A stretch of 40,567 bases of DNA from an uncultured Gammaproteobacteria bacterium (GCA_937921935.1 CAKZWQ010000043.1:1-40567), one strand, 5' to 3'; counted from the stretch's first letter, positions 15,701 to 24,216 are shown. Notes: generated from the sequence alone by a model not told the origin. Translations and numbers: made by a program.

Positions 15701-16123
15701 ATGGACCAGATCATAGAGTTTACGAATAACAACCCGCTGCTGGTCACGGCCACCATCGTGATGGCCCTGACGGTGATCTTCTATGAGATTCGCCAGCGCA
15801 GCCGGGGGGTGGCAGCAATCAATGCAACCCAGGCAGTCAGGTTGATCAACCAGGGTGCCAAGGTGGTGGATGTCCGCGCACAGGACAGCTATGACACCGG
15901 CCACATAGTCGGCGCTATCCGGGTGGCTCCCGACGCACTGGCTGGTGACAAGCGGCTGAAAAAGCAGCGCACCGTCATCCTGGTCTGCGACAACGGCACC
16001 AATAGCAGCCGCTGCACCGACCAGTTGCGCCAGGAGGGCTTCGAGAGCGTCTTCAGCCTGCAGGGCGGCCTGAGCGCCTGGCAGCAGGAGAACCTGCCCG
16101 TCGTCGCTTCGGGGCAAACCTGA
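15701..16123 (+). CDS. yibN: membrane-anchored rhodanese-like protein YibN
   Basis: A 140-residue protein with one N-terminal membrane helix (LLVTATIVMALTVIFYEI, about 13-30) and a cytoplasmic rhodanese domain from about 40. The active-site loop is VCDNGTNSS with C96, so sulfur transfer is possible. GAGGAG sits ahead of the ATG. It is the first gene of yibN-grxC-secB-gpsA, the same order as in E. coli, where this protein is also adjacent to grxC and secB. Confidence 0.93.
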   Translation: MDQIIEFTNNNPLLVTATIVMALTVIFYEIRQRSRGVAAINATQAVRLINQGAKVVDVRAQDSYDTGHIVGAIRVAPDALAGDKRLKKQRTVILVCDNGTNSSRCTDQLRQEGFESVFSLQGGLSAWQQENLPVVASGQT

Positions 16124-16126
16124 TCC

Positions 16127-16402
16127 ATGGCAGCGGCCGGCCCACAGATCACTATCTACACGCGGGCCCTCTGCGGCTATTGCTCAGCCGCGCGAGAACT
16201 GCTCGATAGCAAGGGCGTGGACTACCACGAACTGGACACCACGCTGAACAGCAAATTACGCGCTGAGATGAAGGCACGCTCGGGCCGGGAAACCGTGCCG
16301 CAGATATTCATCGAGGACCAGCATATCGGCGGCTATGATGATATGGCGGCGCTGGATGCAGCCGGTGAACTCGACGGCCTGCTCAACGGTGGGTCCGATT
16401 AA
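16127..16402 (+). CDS. grxC: glutaredoxin 3
   Basis: A 91-residue dithiol glutaredoxin: ITIYTRALCGYCSAARELL, with redox cysteines C16 and C19, then TVPQIFIEDQHIGGYDDMAALDAAGELDGLL, here split by the cis-proline TVPQ and the GG of the glutathione site. The active site reads CGYC, whereas E. coli GrxC has CPYC; a Gly at this position would be expected to change the redox potential. Only 3 bp separate it from yibN. Confidence 0.95.
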   Translation: MAAAGPQITIYTRALCGYCSAARELLDSKGVDYHELDTTLNSKLRAEMKARSGRETVPQIFIEDQHIGGYDDMAALDAAGELDGLLNGGSD

Positions 16403-16425
16403 CGGACACCAATAAGGATCAATAC

Positions 16426-16926
16426 ATGACCGATGAAACAAGCGGCGCCAAAACGAATGGCAATAGCAATGGCGCAGTCACCCGGCAATTCCTGCTGCAG
16501 CAGCTGTTCATCAAGGACCTGTCTTTCGAGGCACCCCACGCACCGGAAATTCTGCGCGAAGCGGTGGGGGAGCCTGAGGTAAAGATGAACCTGCGCCATG
16601 CCATTCGCCAGCTTGAAGCCGGCGCGTTTGAGGTGGTGCTTCATGTCAGCGTGCACGCGCAACTGGCCGAGAAAACGGTGTTCCTGGTGGAGCTTGATCA
16701 GGCCGGCCTGTTCATGATCCAGGGTTATCCCGAGGAAGAGCAGCGCAAGTTGCTGGGTATTTATTGCCCCAGCACCCTGTTCCCCTATGCGCGCGAGGCT
16801 ATTTCATCCACGGTGGCCAAGGGCGGCTTCGCGCCCCTGGTTCTGCAGCCCATCAATTTTGAAGCCCTGTATGCCAAGGCGGCCGCGCAACAGCCAGCCA
16901 CAGAGGCTAAAGAGCCGGACGCATGA
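16426..16926 (+). CDS. secB: export chaperone SecB
   Basis: A 166-residue tetrameric chaperone that keeps Sec substrates unfolded and hands them to SecA. Signature stretches are FLLQQLFIKDLSFEAPHAPEIL (in two adjoining parts from residue 23) and YCPSTLFPYAREAISS, and the C-terminal GGFAPLVLQPINFEALY. The C-terminus ends in an alanine/glutamate tail. The spacing from grxC is 23 bp, and its stop overlaps the gpsA start by ATGA, so the two are translationally coupled. Confidence 0.97.
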   Translation: MTDETSGAKTNGNSNGAVTRQFLLQQLFIKDLSFEAPHAPEILREAVGEPEVKMNLRHAIRQLEAGAFEVVLHVSVHAQLAEKTVFLVELDQAGLFMIQGYPEEEQRKLLGIYCPSTLFPYAREAISSTVAKGGFAPLVLQPINFEALYAKAAAQQPATEAKEPDA

Positions 16927-17942
16927 GTCAGATCGCCGACATTGCGATCCTGGGCGCCGGGTCGTGGGGCACGGCCCTGGCAATTCAGCTGGGCCGCGGT
17001 GAAGGCCAGGCAATCCTGTGGGGCCGGGCCGATGATGAGCCGGAACGCCTGGCTCGCGAACGCGTCAATACCCGCTATTTGCCGGACGCCCCGTTTCCCG
17101 ATGGCCTGCAAATCGAAGCCGACCTGGCCCGTGCCCTGGCACCCAGGGATTTGCTGGTGGTGGTGCCGAGCCATGCCTTCAGGTCTATGCTGCTGGAAAT
17201 CCGGCCAAACTTGCGCAGCGAGCATCGGGTGGCCTGGGCCACCAAGGGCTTCGAGCAGAAGACCGGGCTGCTGCCTCACCAGGTTTCCCGGGAAGTGCTG
17301 GGCGATGCGCTGCCTTTGGCCGTGTTGTCCGGACCGACCTTTGCCACGGAAGTGGGTGCGGGCCTGCCGACGGCCATGACCGTTGCGGCCACGGATGAAC
17401 AGTTCGCCGCGGATATGGCCGCGCGCATTGCTGGGCCGAAATTTCGCGCCTATACCTCCGGCGACCTGGTCGGTGTCGAGGTCGGTGGCGCAGTCAAAAA
17501 TGTACTGGCCATCGGCGCCGGCATGTCCGACGGACTGGGCTTCGGCGCAAACACGCGCATCGCCCTGATCAGCCGCGGCCTGGCGGAGATGCGCCGCCTT
17601 GGCGTAGCGCTTGGGGCACATCCGGATACGTTCCTGGGTTTGTCGGGCATGGGCGACCTGGTGCTGACCTGTACCGATAACCAGTCGCGCAATCGTCGCA
17701 TGGGGCTGGCACTGGCCGAGGGCCGCTCACCCGATGAGGTCGCCCGGGAAATTGGCCAGGTGGTCGAGGGCGTGTATGCGGCCAAAGCCGTACACGATGT
17801 CGCCACCCGCGTCGGCGTTGAGATGCCCTTGTGCGAGCAGGTCTATCGCATTCTTTATGACGGCCAGCCGGTCGCCGATGCCATCACGCAACTGCTCAGC
17901 CGCGACTTGCGCGAAGAAGCCGACCGGCGCCCGGCGGACTAG
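16923..17942 (+). CDS. gpsA: NAD(P)H-dependent glycerol-3-phosphate dehydrogenase
   Basis: A 339-residue enzyme, the same length as in E. coli, that reduces dihydroxyacetone phosphate to sn-glycerol 3-phosphate for phospholipids. The Rossmann motif GAGSWGTALA is at about 11-20. Further signatures are AWATKGFEQKTG, LSGPTFATEV, the catalytic-lysine region GGAVKNVLAIGAGMSDGLG, and FLGLSGMGDLVLTCT. Its TAG stop lies in the palindrome CTAG at 17939-17942, which also encodes the stop of the convergent trmL. Confidence 0.97.
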   Translation: MSQIADIAILGAGSWGTALAIQLGRGEGQAILWGRADDEPERLARERVNTRYLPDAPFPDGLQIEADLARALAPRDLLVVVPSHAFRSMLLEIRPNLRSEHRVAWATKGFEQKTGLLPHQVSREVLGDALPLAVLSGPTFATEVGAGLPTAMTVAATDEQFAADMAARIAGPKFRAYTSGDLVGVEVGGAVKNVLAIGAGMSDGLGFGANTRIALISRGLAEMRRLGVALGAHPDTFLGLSGMGDLVLTCTDNQSRNRRMGLALAEGRSPDEVAREIGQVVEGVYAAKAVHDVATRVGVEMPLCEQVYRILYDGQPVADAITQLLSRDLREEADRRPAD

Positions 17943-18403
17943 CTGCCGTCGATGAAGCCTTGCTGGCGCCAGGCTTCGAAGGCAATCACCGCCACGGCAT
18001 TGGAAAGATTCAGACTCCGGTTGCCCGGGCGCATGGGAATTCTAAGAATGTCCGAAGGCGCCCGCTCTGCCAGCATCTCCTCGGGCAAGCCCCGGGTTTC
18101 CGGGCCGAACACGAATGCATCACCTGGCGTGTAAGTAGGCTCGGTGTAGAGTCGCCCGCCGCGGGTCGACAGAGCAAAAACGCGCGGCGGCGCCACCTCT
18201 GTCAGACATTCGGCGAGGGAATCATAGGCCTTCAGGGCCGCATATTCGTGATAGTCCAGGCCGGCTCGTCGCAGCTCCCTGTCATCAAGACTAAAGCCCA
18301 GGGGCCTGATCAGATGCAGCTGACAGCCGGTATTGGCGCACAGGCGTATTATATTGCCCGTATTCGGCGGTATTTCCGGCTGGTAAAGAATCAGGTGAAA
18401 CAT
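17939..18403 (-). CDS. trmL: tRNA (cytidine/uridine-34 2'-O)-methyltransferase TrmL
   Basis: A 154-residue SPOUT methyltransferase that modifies the wobble ribose of leucine tRNAs. The family start is MFHLILYQPEIPPNTGNIIR (ATG 18403); an upstream in-frame GTG at 18430 would add nine unconserved residues. The knot motifs FVFGPETRGLPEEML and IPMRPGNRSLNLSNAVAVI are intact. Both ends overlap neighbours: the stop shares CTAG with gpsA, and the start codon shares one base with the divergent pyrD start. No strong Shine-Dalgarno is seen, and its promoter must lie inside pyrD. Confidence 0.95.
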   Translation of the reverse strand: MFHLILYQPEIPPNTGNIIRLCANTGCQLHLIRPLGFSLDDRELRRAGLDYHEYAALKAYDSLAECLTEVAPPRVFALSTRGGRLYTEPTYTPGDAFVFGPETRGLPEEMLAERAPSDILRIPMRPGNRSLNLSNAVAVIAFEAWRQQGFIDGS

Positions 18404-19371
18404 TGAGCGAAACCATTGGTGACCAGGCACTGGCAGTCAATTTCTGCGGCCTGACTCTCAACTCTCCCATCGTGCTGTTGTCGGGGTGCGTGGGCTTTGG
18501 GGAAGAGTACACGCGTGTCGCGGGCTTCTCTAATCGAGACGCCGGCGCCATTATTCTCAAGGGCACCACCCTGGCGCCCCGACTGGGCAACGCAGCCCAT
18601 CGCATCTACGAAACCCCCATGGGCATGCTCAATGCCATTGGCCTGCAAAACCCGGGCACAGACCGGGTAGTTCAGGAGATTTTACCCAGCCTTGATTTCA
18701 CCGAGACGCGTTTTATCGCCAATGTCTGCGGCTCCACGATCGAAGAGTACGCAGAGGTCTGTCGACGCTTCGATGATTCAGCCATCGATGCCATCGAGAT
18801 CAATATTTCCTGCCCGAATGTCAAAGAAGGCGGCGTGTCTTTCGGCAATTATCCGGACGCCTCAGCAGAAGTGGTCGCGGCCTGCCGGGCAGCCACCAGC
18901 AAACCCATCATTGCCAAGCTGTCACCCAATCAGACAGACATTCAGGAAAACGCCCGGCGCTGTATCGAAGCGGGAGCCGACGCGCTGGCTGTCATCAACA
19001 CGGTCATGGGCATGGCCATCGATGCGGAAAGCCGGCAACCCATCATCGCCAACATCCAGGGGGGCTTGTCCGGCCCGGCTATCAAGCCCATCGCTTTGCT
19101 GAAAGTGAAGCAGGCCTATGAAGTGGCCGGCCCGCTGAATATTCCCATCATCGGCCAGGGCGGCATCTGCAACGCCACGGACGCCCTGGAGTTCATTATT
19201 GCGGGCGCCTCCACCGTCGGTGTTGGCACGGCCCTGTTTTACGACCCGCTCGTGTGTCGCAGCATCAATGCCGGCATCAGTGATTATCTGCGCCGGCATG
19301 ACATGGACCGGGTGGCCGACCTGGTCGGCAGCCTGCGCCTGGGTGATGAAGAAGTTGCCGCCTGCGGGTGA
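18403..19371 (+). CDS. pyrD: dihydroorotate dehydrogenase, class 1B type
   Basis: A 322-residue FMN enzyme oxidising dihydroorotate to orotate in pyrimidine synthesis. FMN-barrel landmarks are ILKGTTLAPRLGNAAHRIYE, MLNAIGLQNPG, ANVCGSTIEEY, the active-site loop NISCPNVKEGGVSFG with the base Cys137, and IIGQGGICNATDALEFIIAG. A catalytic Cys rather than Ser, and the lack of a membrane-binding N-terminal helix, point to soluble class 1 (1B), not the quinone-linked class 2 of E. coli. The start is TTG 18403, with AGGTGA at good spacing. No pyrK partner is visible nearby. It could also be a related DHOD-like oxidoreductase. Confidence 0.85.
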   Translation: MSETIGDQALAVNFCGLTLNSPIVLLSGCVGFGEEYTRVAGFSNRDAGAIILKGTTLAPRLGNAAHRIYETPMGMLNAIGLQNPGTDRVVQEILPSLDFTETRFIANVCGSTIEEYAEVCRRFDDSAIDAIEINISCPNVKEGGVSFGNYPDASAEVVAACRAATSKPIIAKLSPNQTDIQENARRCIEAGADALAVINTVMGMAIDAESRQPIIANIQGGLSGPAIKPIALLKVKQAYEVAGPLNIPIIGQGGICNATDALEFIIAGASTVGVGTALFYDPLVCRSINAGISDYLRRHDMDRVADLVGSLRLGDEEVAACG

Positions 19372-19377
19372 GCCGGC

Positions 19378-20778
19378 TTAGTCTTCCAGCCCCAGTTCCT
19401 TGATCTTCCGGCTGAGGGTGTTGCGCCCCCAGCCCAGCCGCCGCGCCGCCTCCTGACGACGACCGCCCGAGCGGGCCAGCGCGGTTTGAATCAGCGCGCG
19501 CTCAAATGCCGGCAAAGCCACTTCCAGCAAAGGCTCATCAGCCGCGCGCTCCAGTTCCCGGTCCGCCCAGCGCGCCAGCAGATTCACCCATTCCGCACCG
19601 GCGCCGCCCTCGGCCCCCGGCCCGCCGAATTCTTCCGGCACGTCATCAAGCTGTATCCTGCTGCCCGGCGCGGTCACGGTTAGTCGTCGGCAGGCGTTGA
19701 TGAGCTGGCGTACATTGCCAGGCCAGTCGAAAGCCTGCAGCGCACCCAGGGCTTGAGCCGTCAGGTCTTTGGCCTCCGTTCCCAGTTCAACGGCGGCATT
19801 ACTCAGATAGTGTTCCAGCAATAACGGAATGTCTTCACGTCGGTCGCGCAAGGCTGGGGTCTTGATGTGAATCACGTTGAGACGATGGAACAGATCTTCA
19901 CGAAAGCGTCCGGCGCTGACAGCCGCCGCCAGATCCTGGTTCGTGGCGGCAATAACACGAACATCCACCCGCACCGTCGCCTGGCCGCCCACGCGGTAAA
20001 ACTCATCCTCCGCCAGCACGCGCAACAGGCGCGTTTGCAGGGCAAGGGACATATCGCCGATCTCATCCAGAAACAAAGTGCCGCCGTCCGCCTGCTCGAA
20101 GCGCCCGATGCGCCGGCTGTCGGCGCCGGTAAAGGCGCCGCGTTCGTGACCGAAGAGTTCCGACTCCAGCAGCTCCGACGCAATGGCCGTGGTATTCAGA
20201 GCCACGAAAGGCTGGGCGGCGCGGGGACTGTGATCATGCAAAGCCCGCGCGACCAGCTCTTTGCCTGTGCCCGACTCGCCGGTAATCAGTACCGTCATGC
20301 TGGAACGCGCCAGCCGTCCGATGGTGCGAAAGACTTCCTGCATGGCCGGTGCTTCACCAATCATGCTTGGCAGAGACGATGCTCCGTTAGCTTTCGCTGC
20401 TTTCTCTTCACCCGCCAGGGCTGCGCGCCGCACTAAGGTGACGGCTTCATCGACGTCGAATGGCTTGGGCAAATACTCAAAGGCGCCCCCGGAATAGGCA
20501 GCCACCGCCGTATCCAGATCAGCGTGCGCCGTCATCACGATCACCGGAAATGTCAGACCCAGACGCTGGAGCTGGCCCATCAGTTCAACGCCGTCCATAC
20601 CCGGCATGCGAACATCGGTGATCAGCACATCGGGTCGCTCGCTGCCCAGGTTGTCCAGCAACTGGGCGGGGCTCTCAAAGCAGCGCGTCGCCATGCCTTC
20701 TGCTTTCAGGGCCTTGTCCAGCACCCAGCGGACGGACGAGTCATCATCCACAACCCAGACATTGGGCGGGACCATCAA
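19378..20778 (-). CDS. glnG: nitrogen regulation response regulator NtrC
   Basis: A 466-residue sigma-54 activator. The receiver domain begins [15 protein letters not shown] with the phospho-Asp at [12 protein letters not shown] (D54 if the second ATG is used). The AAA+ domain carries GESGTGKE (Walker A), the sigma-54 contact loop GAFTGAD, and DEIGDMSL. The C-terminus has a Fis-type helix-turn-helix ([20 protein letters not shown]). Its first ATG overlaps the ntrB TGA (ATGA), so the two are coupled. NtrC-like sites stand upstream of glnA, the head of this operon. Confidence 0.97.
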   Translation of the reverse strand: MMVPPNVWVVDDDSSVRWVLDKALKAEGMATRCFESPAQLLDNLGSERPDVLITDVRMPGMDGVELMGQLQRLGLTFPVIVMTAHADLDTAVAAYSGGAFEYLPKPFDVDEAVTLVRRAALAGEEKAAKANGASSLPSMIGEAPAMQEVFRTIGRLARSSMTVLITGESGTGKELVARALHDHSPRAAQPFVALNTTAIASELLESELFGHERGAFTGADSRRIGRFEQADGGTLFLDEIGDMSLALQTRLLRVLAEDEFYRVGGQATVRVDVRVIAATNQDLAAAVSAGRFREDLFHRLNVIHIKTPALRDRREDIPLLLEHYLSNAAVELGTEAKDLTAQALGALQAFDWPGNVRQLINACRRLTVTAPGSRIQLDDVPEEFGGPGAEGGAGAEWVNLLARWADRELERAADEPLLEVALPAFERALIQTALARSGGRRQEAARRLGWGRNTLSRKIKELGLED

Positions 20779-21785
20779 CCCGATTCTCCTTCCAGGGGGA
20801 AGCGCACGGTAAATACCGTTCTGCCGGGTTCAGACTCGAACTCCACCAGCCCACGGTTGCGATTTACCAGGTCCTGAGCCAGCGCCAGGCCCAGCCCCGT
20901 GCCGTCGTCGCGACCGCTAACCAGCGGATAGAAGACCGAGTCTGCCAGTTCGGCCGGCACGCCGGGGCCGTTGTCCTCCACTTCGATACTGGCCACCAGA
21001 CGATGTCGATTGCGGCCCAGCACATGGCCCGTCAAGGCACGCGTGCGCAAGCGAATCACGCCGTCATCGCCCACAGCCTGAACAGCGTTGCGAACGACAT
21101 TCAGCAGGGCCTGTAACAGCTGATCCGGATCAGCGCTGAAATCCGGCAGGCTGGGATCGTAATCTCGTTCGAAGCGCACACCCGGCGGGCTGTCAGCTTC
21201 CATGAGTAATAGCACGCGTTCGGTGGTCTCATGCACATTGCAGCTAACACTGCGCGGCACGCTGATGGGGCCCAGCAAACTGTCCGTGAGGGCAACCAGT
21301 CGGTCCGCTTCCGCGATAATGACTTCGGTGTACTCGCGCAAATCAGGCTCCAGCAACTGACGCTCCAGCAATTGCGCAGCACCGCGCAAACCACCGAGAG
21401 GATTGCGCACCTCGTGGGCGAGCTGTCGAATGATTCGCCGGCTCGCGCCATGCTTGGCAATCAACGTCTGTTCACGATCCAGTTGCTGCCACGCCGAGGC
21501 ATCCAGCATCTCGACGATAAAATTGTCCGGTTCGGCTGGCCAGGGCGATACGCGACAGGACACCATGACAGGTGGCCTTTCCACATGCGTCAGTTCCAGG
21601 TTCAGGGTCTGGCCAAAAGAACTGCCCGCGACGACCGCGCGGTGAATCAGGGACTGCAGCTCATCCAGCCCGGGATCCAGATCAACGCAACGCCGACCTA
21701 TCGCGCGCTGGGTACTCTGGCCCAGCAGTAATTCGGCGGCGGGATTCATGTAGCGAATCCGGCCGGCATCGTCGACCAGCACCAC
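20775..21785 (-). CDS. glnL: nitrogen regulation sensor kinase/phosphatase NtrB
   Basis: A 336-residue (as called) soluble histidine kinase that phosphorylates NtrC. It has an N-terminal PAS-like domain (VLVDDAGRIRYMNPAAELLL), the H-box RQLAHEVRNPLGGLRGAAQL with His124, the N-box LLNVVRNAVQAVG, and G-boxes DNGPGVP and GRDDGTGLGLALA. The only standard start after the upstream stop is GTG 21785, which has no Shine-Dalgarno and trims the N-terminus. In-frame codons before it read LDGQELLEHLSTA and align with the E. coli NtrB start region, so the true start may be a non-standard codon nearer 21815. The gene lies 35 bp after the DUF4124 stop. Confidence 0.94.
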   Translation of the reverse strand: MVLVDDAGRIRYMNPAAELLLGQSTQRAIGRRCVDLDPGLDELQSLIHRAVVAGSSFGQTLNLELTHVERPPVMVSCRVSPWPAEPDNFIVEMLDASAWQQLDREQTLIAKHGASRRIIRQLAHEVRNPLGGLRGAAQLLERQLLEPDLREYTEVIIAEADRLVALTDSLLGPISVPRSVSCNVHETTERVLLLMEADSPPGVRFERDYDPSLPDFSADPDQLLQALLNVVRNAVQAVGDDGVIRLRTRALTGHVLGRNRHRLVASIEVEDNGPGVPAELADSVFYPLVSGRDDGTGLGLALAQDLVNRNRGLVEFESEPGRTVFTVRFPLEGESG

Positions 21786-21820
21786 GGCGGTGCTGAGATG
21801 CTCGAGGAGCTCCTGGCCGT

Positions 21821-22399
21821 CTAGGGCCCCGACGGTAAAGGGGTCGGAATCGGGGCGTTGGCCGGATTGTTGGGATTCAGAATGGACGTCTGCTGCACCG
21901 AGAAGGTCCGCGGCTGGGTCTTGATCAATACCAGGCCCGTCACGTCGCGAATCTCCGCTCGCAACACGTGCAGCCCCCGGCTCAAGTCCGTCAGCCTTAC
22001 CTGCAGACGGTTCTGGCGCATGCCCTCCACGGGTTCGTCGTCCAGGTAGAGGCTGACCTGATGGCCGGTCTGAAGCCTCGGCTGCAGCCGCATGGAGACG
22101 TCGAGTTGACCCTCGATGTTCCAGAGGACTTCCTCCTGCCGTGGATTGACGAAGTCAAATTCCTCGTAGCGGAATACGTCTTCGTCCGTCCCGGTCGTGG
22201 TGCTGCTGCTGCGACTGGCCCGGGGTTGCACCGGTGGTGCCGAGAAAGTCTGTGCATCAGGCAACTCGACTCGCTCGGCTCCCTCTGAGGGACGATCAGA
22301 AAAATGGACTACGCCATCTTTGTCGACCCACCGATAAACCTCGGTACTGGCCAAGGCCATGCCGGCTAGCAGGCAAGCTAGTAATGCAAGGCTGCGCAT
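21821..22399 (-). CDS. DUF4124 domain exported protein
   Basis: A 192-residue protein with a signal peptide (LALLACLLAGMALA) followed at once by the DUF4124 signature EVYRWVDKDGVVHFSDRPSEGA. Then come a serine/threonine linker and a beta-rich C-terminal part (QVSLYLDDEPVEG, GLHVLRAEIRDVTG) that resembles an immunoglobulin-like fold, ending in a proline-rich tail. DUF4124 proteins are periplasmic and of unknown function. It sits between glnA and ntrB on the same strand, an arrangement common enough in marine gammaproteobacteria that a direct role in nitrogen control need not follow. Confidence 0.85.
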   Translation of the reverse strand: MRSLALLACLLAGMALASTEVYRWVDKDGVVHFSDRPSEGAERVELPDAQTFSAPPVQPRASRSSSTTTGTDEDVFRYEEFDFVNPRQEEVLWNIEGQLDVSMRLQPRLQTGHQVSLYLDDEPVEGMRQNRLQVRLTDLSRGLHVLRAEIRDVTGLVLIKTQPRTFSVQQTSILNPNNPANAPIPTPLPSGP

Positions 22400-22433
22400 G
22401 CCATTAAGCTTAGCGCAAACCGCGCGGAAACGC

Positions 22434-22470
22434 CTGTCACAGCCCGGCCCGGATAGCCGGACCGTGACAG
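22434..22470 (-). terminator. long hairpin downstream of glnA
   Basis: CTGTCAC at 22434-22440 pairs with GTGACAG at 22464-22470. The intervening bases extend the stem with CCGG/CCGG pairing around a short loop. It lies 13 bases after the glnA TAA on the minus strand. No T-run follows, so it may attenuate or stabilise the glnA end, giving high glnA but lower ntrBC expression, rather than fully terminate. Confidence 0.45.
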
Positions 22471-22482
22471 ACTGCCCGTTCT

Positions 22483-23892
22483 TTAAAGGCTGTAGTACAT
22501 CTCGAATTCCACCGGGTGCGTGGTCATCCGTAGCTTCGTTGCCTCTTCGTCCTTCAGTGCGATGTAGCCGTCAATGAGATCATTCGAGAACACATCGCCG
22601 GCGGTCAGGAACGCACGATCGCGATCCAGCGCCTCAAGGGCTTCATCCAGCGTGAAGCAAACTGTCTTCAGTTCAGCTTCTTCTTCCGGCGGCAGGTCAT
22701 ACAGATCCTTATCCATGGGGTCGCCAGGATGGATCTTGTTCTGAATACCGTCGATACCAGCCATCAACATGGCAGTGAACGCCAGGTAGGGGTTGGCCAT
22801 GCTGTCGGGGAAGCGAATCTCCATGCGCCGGGCTTTCGGGTTCGACACGTAGGGAATGCGAATTGATGCAGACCGGTTACGAGCCGAGTAAGCCAGTAGC
22901 GTCGGCGCCTCGAAGCCTTTGACCAGGCGCTTGTAGCTGTTGGTCGAGGGATTCGTAAAGGCGTTCAGCGCGCGCGCATGCTTGAGAATGCCGCCGATGT
23001 AGTACAGCGCCGTCTCCGACAAGCCGCCATAGGCATCGCCCGTGAAGATGTTCTGGCCGTCCTTGGACAGGGACTGGTGAACATGCATGCCGTTGCCGTT
23101 GTCTCCAACCAGGGGCTTGGGCATGAAGGTGGCTGTCTTGCCGTAGCCGTGAGCAACGTTCTGGACCACGTACTTGAGGATCTGGACTTCATCTGCCTTA
23201 CGAACCAGCGAAGCAAATTCCACACCGATCTCGCCCTGGCCAGCCGTGGCCACTTCGTGATGGTGGACTTCAACGGTCAGGCCCATCTCCTCCAGCGCCA
23301 GGCACATGGCCGAGCGGATGTCATGGAGCGAATCAACCGGGGGTACGGGGAAGTAGCCGCCCTTTACGCCGGGACGGTGGCCCATGTTGCCGGCATCACG
23401 TTCGGCGGAAGAGTTCCAGGAAGCCTCCGAAGAATCGACGGAATAGAAAGCACCCTGGATGTCAGCGTGGTATTTCACATCGTCGAAGACGAAGAACTCA
23501 TTTTCCGGACCAAAGTAGGCATCGTCAGCAATACCCGTGGATTTCAGGTATTCGATGGCCTTGGATGCCGTACTGCGCGGGCAGCGGTCATAGGGCTGCA
23601 TGGTTGAAGGCTCGACCACGTCGCAGCGAATATTGATGGTGGAGTCTTCGGTGAAAACGTCCACGACGGCGGAACCGGGATCCGGCATCAGGATCATGTC
23701 CGACTCGTTAATTCCCTTCCAACCGGCGATGGACGAACCGTCAAACATCTTGCCGTCTTCGAAGAAACCTTCATCAATGGTGTGGGTCGGCACGGTTACG
23801 TGCTGTTCCTTGCCACGGGTGTCCGTGAAGCGCAGATCGACGAACTTCGCTTCTTTTTCTTTTAGCAGGCTGAGTACATCAGCGGGTGTCAT
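22483..23892 (-). CDS. glnA: glutamine synthetase type I, adenylylation-regulated
   Basis: A 469-residue enzyme, the same length as E. coli GlnA, that makes glutamine from glutamate, ammonia and ATP as a dodecamer. Landmarks are [53 protein letters not shown] and NRSASIRIP. The adenylylation peptide DLYDLPPEE is intact, with Tyr398 counted from Met, matching E. coli Tyr397, so GlnE control is expected. ATG 23892 is chosen over the ATG 24 bp upstream because GGAGGGAAGGAA precedes it and the length then fits. A sigma-54 promoter and NtrC-like sites lie upstream. Confidence 0.98.
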   Translation of the reverse strand: MTPADVLSLLKEKEAKFVDLRFTDTRGKEQHVTVPTHTIDEGFFEDGKMFDGSSIAGWKGINESDMILMPDPGSAVVDVFTEDSTINIRCDVVEPSTMQPYDRCPRSTASKAIEYLKSTGIADDAYFGPENEFFVFDDVKYHADIQGAFYSVDSSEASWNSSAERDAGNMGHRPGVKGGYFPVPPVDSLHDIRSAMCLALEEMGLTVEVHHHEVATAGQGEIGVEFASLVRKADEVQILKYVVQNVAHGYGKTATFMPKPLVGDNGNGMHVHQSLSKDGQNIFTGDAYGGLSETALYYIGGILKHARALNAFTNPSTNSYKRLVKGFEAPTLLAYSARNRSASIRIPYVSNPKARRMEIRFPDSMANPYLAFTAMLMAGIDGIQNKIHPGDPMDKDLYDLPPEEEAELKTVCFTLDEALEALDRDRAFLTAGDVFSNDLIDGYIALKDEEATKLRMTTHPVEFEMYYSL

Positions 23893-24015
23893 TTCCTTCC
23901 CTCCAAGAGCGCTCATAAATAAAGAATCCGGCAGTACCAGGCGCTTAAGTGGAGCCCCTGCCGATGCAGTTCTGCGAAAGACTTGTGGGTCAGCATTGAA
24001 CTGGCCCCGGGTAAT

Positions 24016-24031
24016 TGCACAAAGCGTGCCA
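24016..24031 (-). promoter_or_regulatory. sigma-54 (RpoN) promoter of glnA
   Basis: On the minus strand, TGGCACG-CTTT-GTGCA matches the -24/-12 consensus TGGCACR-N4-TTGCW with one mismatch. The -24 GG and -12 GC are correctly spaced. Transcription would start near 24005, giving a leader of about 110 bases to ATG 23892. Two NtrC-like dyads stand about 95-130 bp upstream of that start. Confidence 0.8.
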
Positions 24032-24093
24032 CTTGGATGGGCAATCTAATTGCTTGTTTTAATTAAGCTTTTTCTTACGGCCGCCCCAAGGGC

Positions 24094-24110
24094 TGCGCCA
24101 TTATAGTGCG
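24094..24110. promoter_or_regulatory. NtrC-like binding site, proximal to glnA
   Basis: TGCGCCATTATAGTGCG is a dyad close to the NtrC consensus TGCACYN5GGTGCA. Its centre (about 24102) is roughly 97 bp upstream of the predicted sigma-54 start, close to the E. coli glnAp2 site at -108. Confidence 0.65.
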
Positions 24111-24124
24111 TCTTGGCCCGGATG

Positions 24125-24141
24125 TGCGCCAAAATGGGGCG
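24125..24141. promoter_or_regulatory. NtrC-like binding site, distal to glnA
   Basis: TGCGCCAAAATGGGGCG resembles the NtrC consensus and has the typical CCAAAATGG centre. The centre-to-centre distance from the neighbouring site is 31 bp, about three helical turns and nearly the 32 bp of E. coli glnA, which favours cooperative binding on one face. Confidence 0.65.
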
Positions 24142-24185
24142 TTGTCGGCCGGGCTTCACCACCCAATGGATGAGCCAAACGGCGC

Positions 24186-24191
24186 TATACT
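24186..24191 (+). promoter_or_regulatory. -10 element of glyQS
   Basis: TATACT followed by CCCGCGC predicts a start near 24197, only about 20 bases before the chosen glyQ GTG. That excludes the in-frame upstream ATGs (24106, 24166) as starts. No clear -35 at 16-18 bp. Confidence 0.5.
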
Positions 24192-24216
24192 CCCGCGCTT
24201 TTCCGGGATCCTAAAC

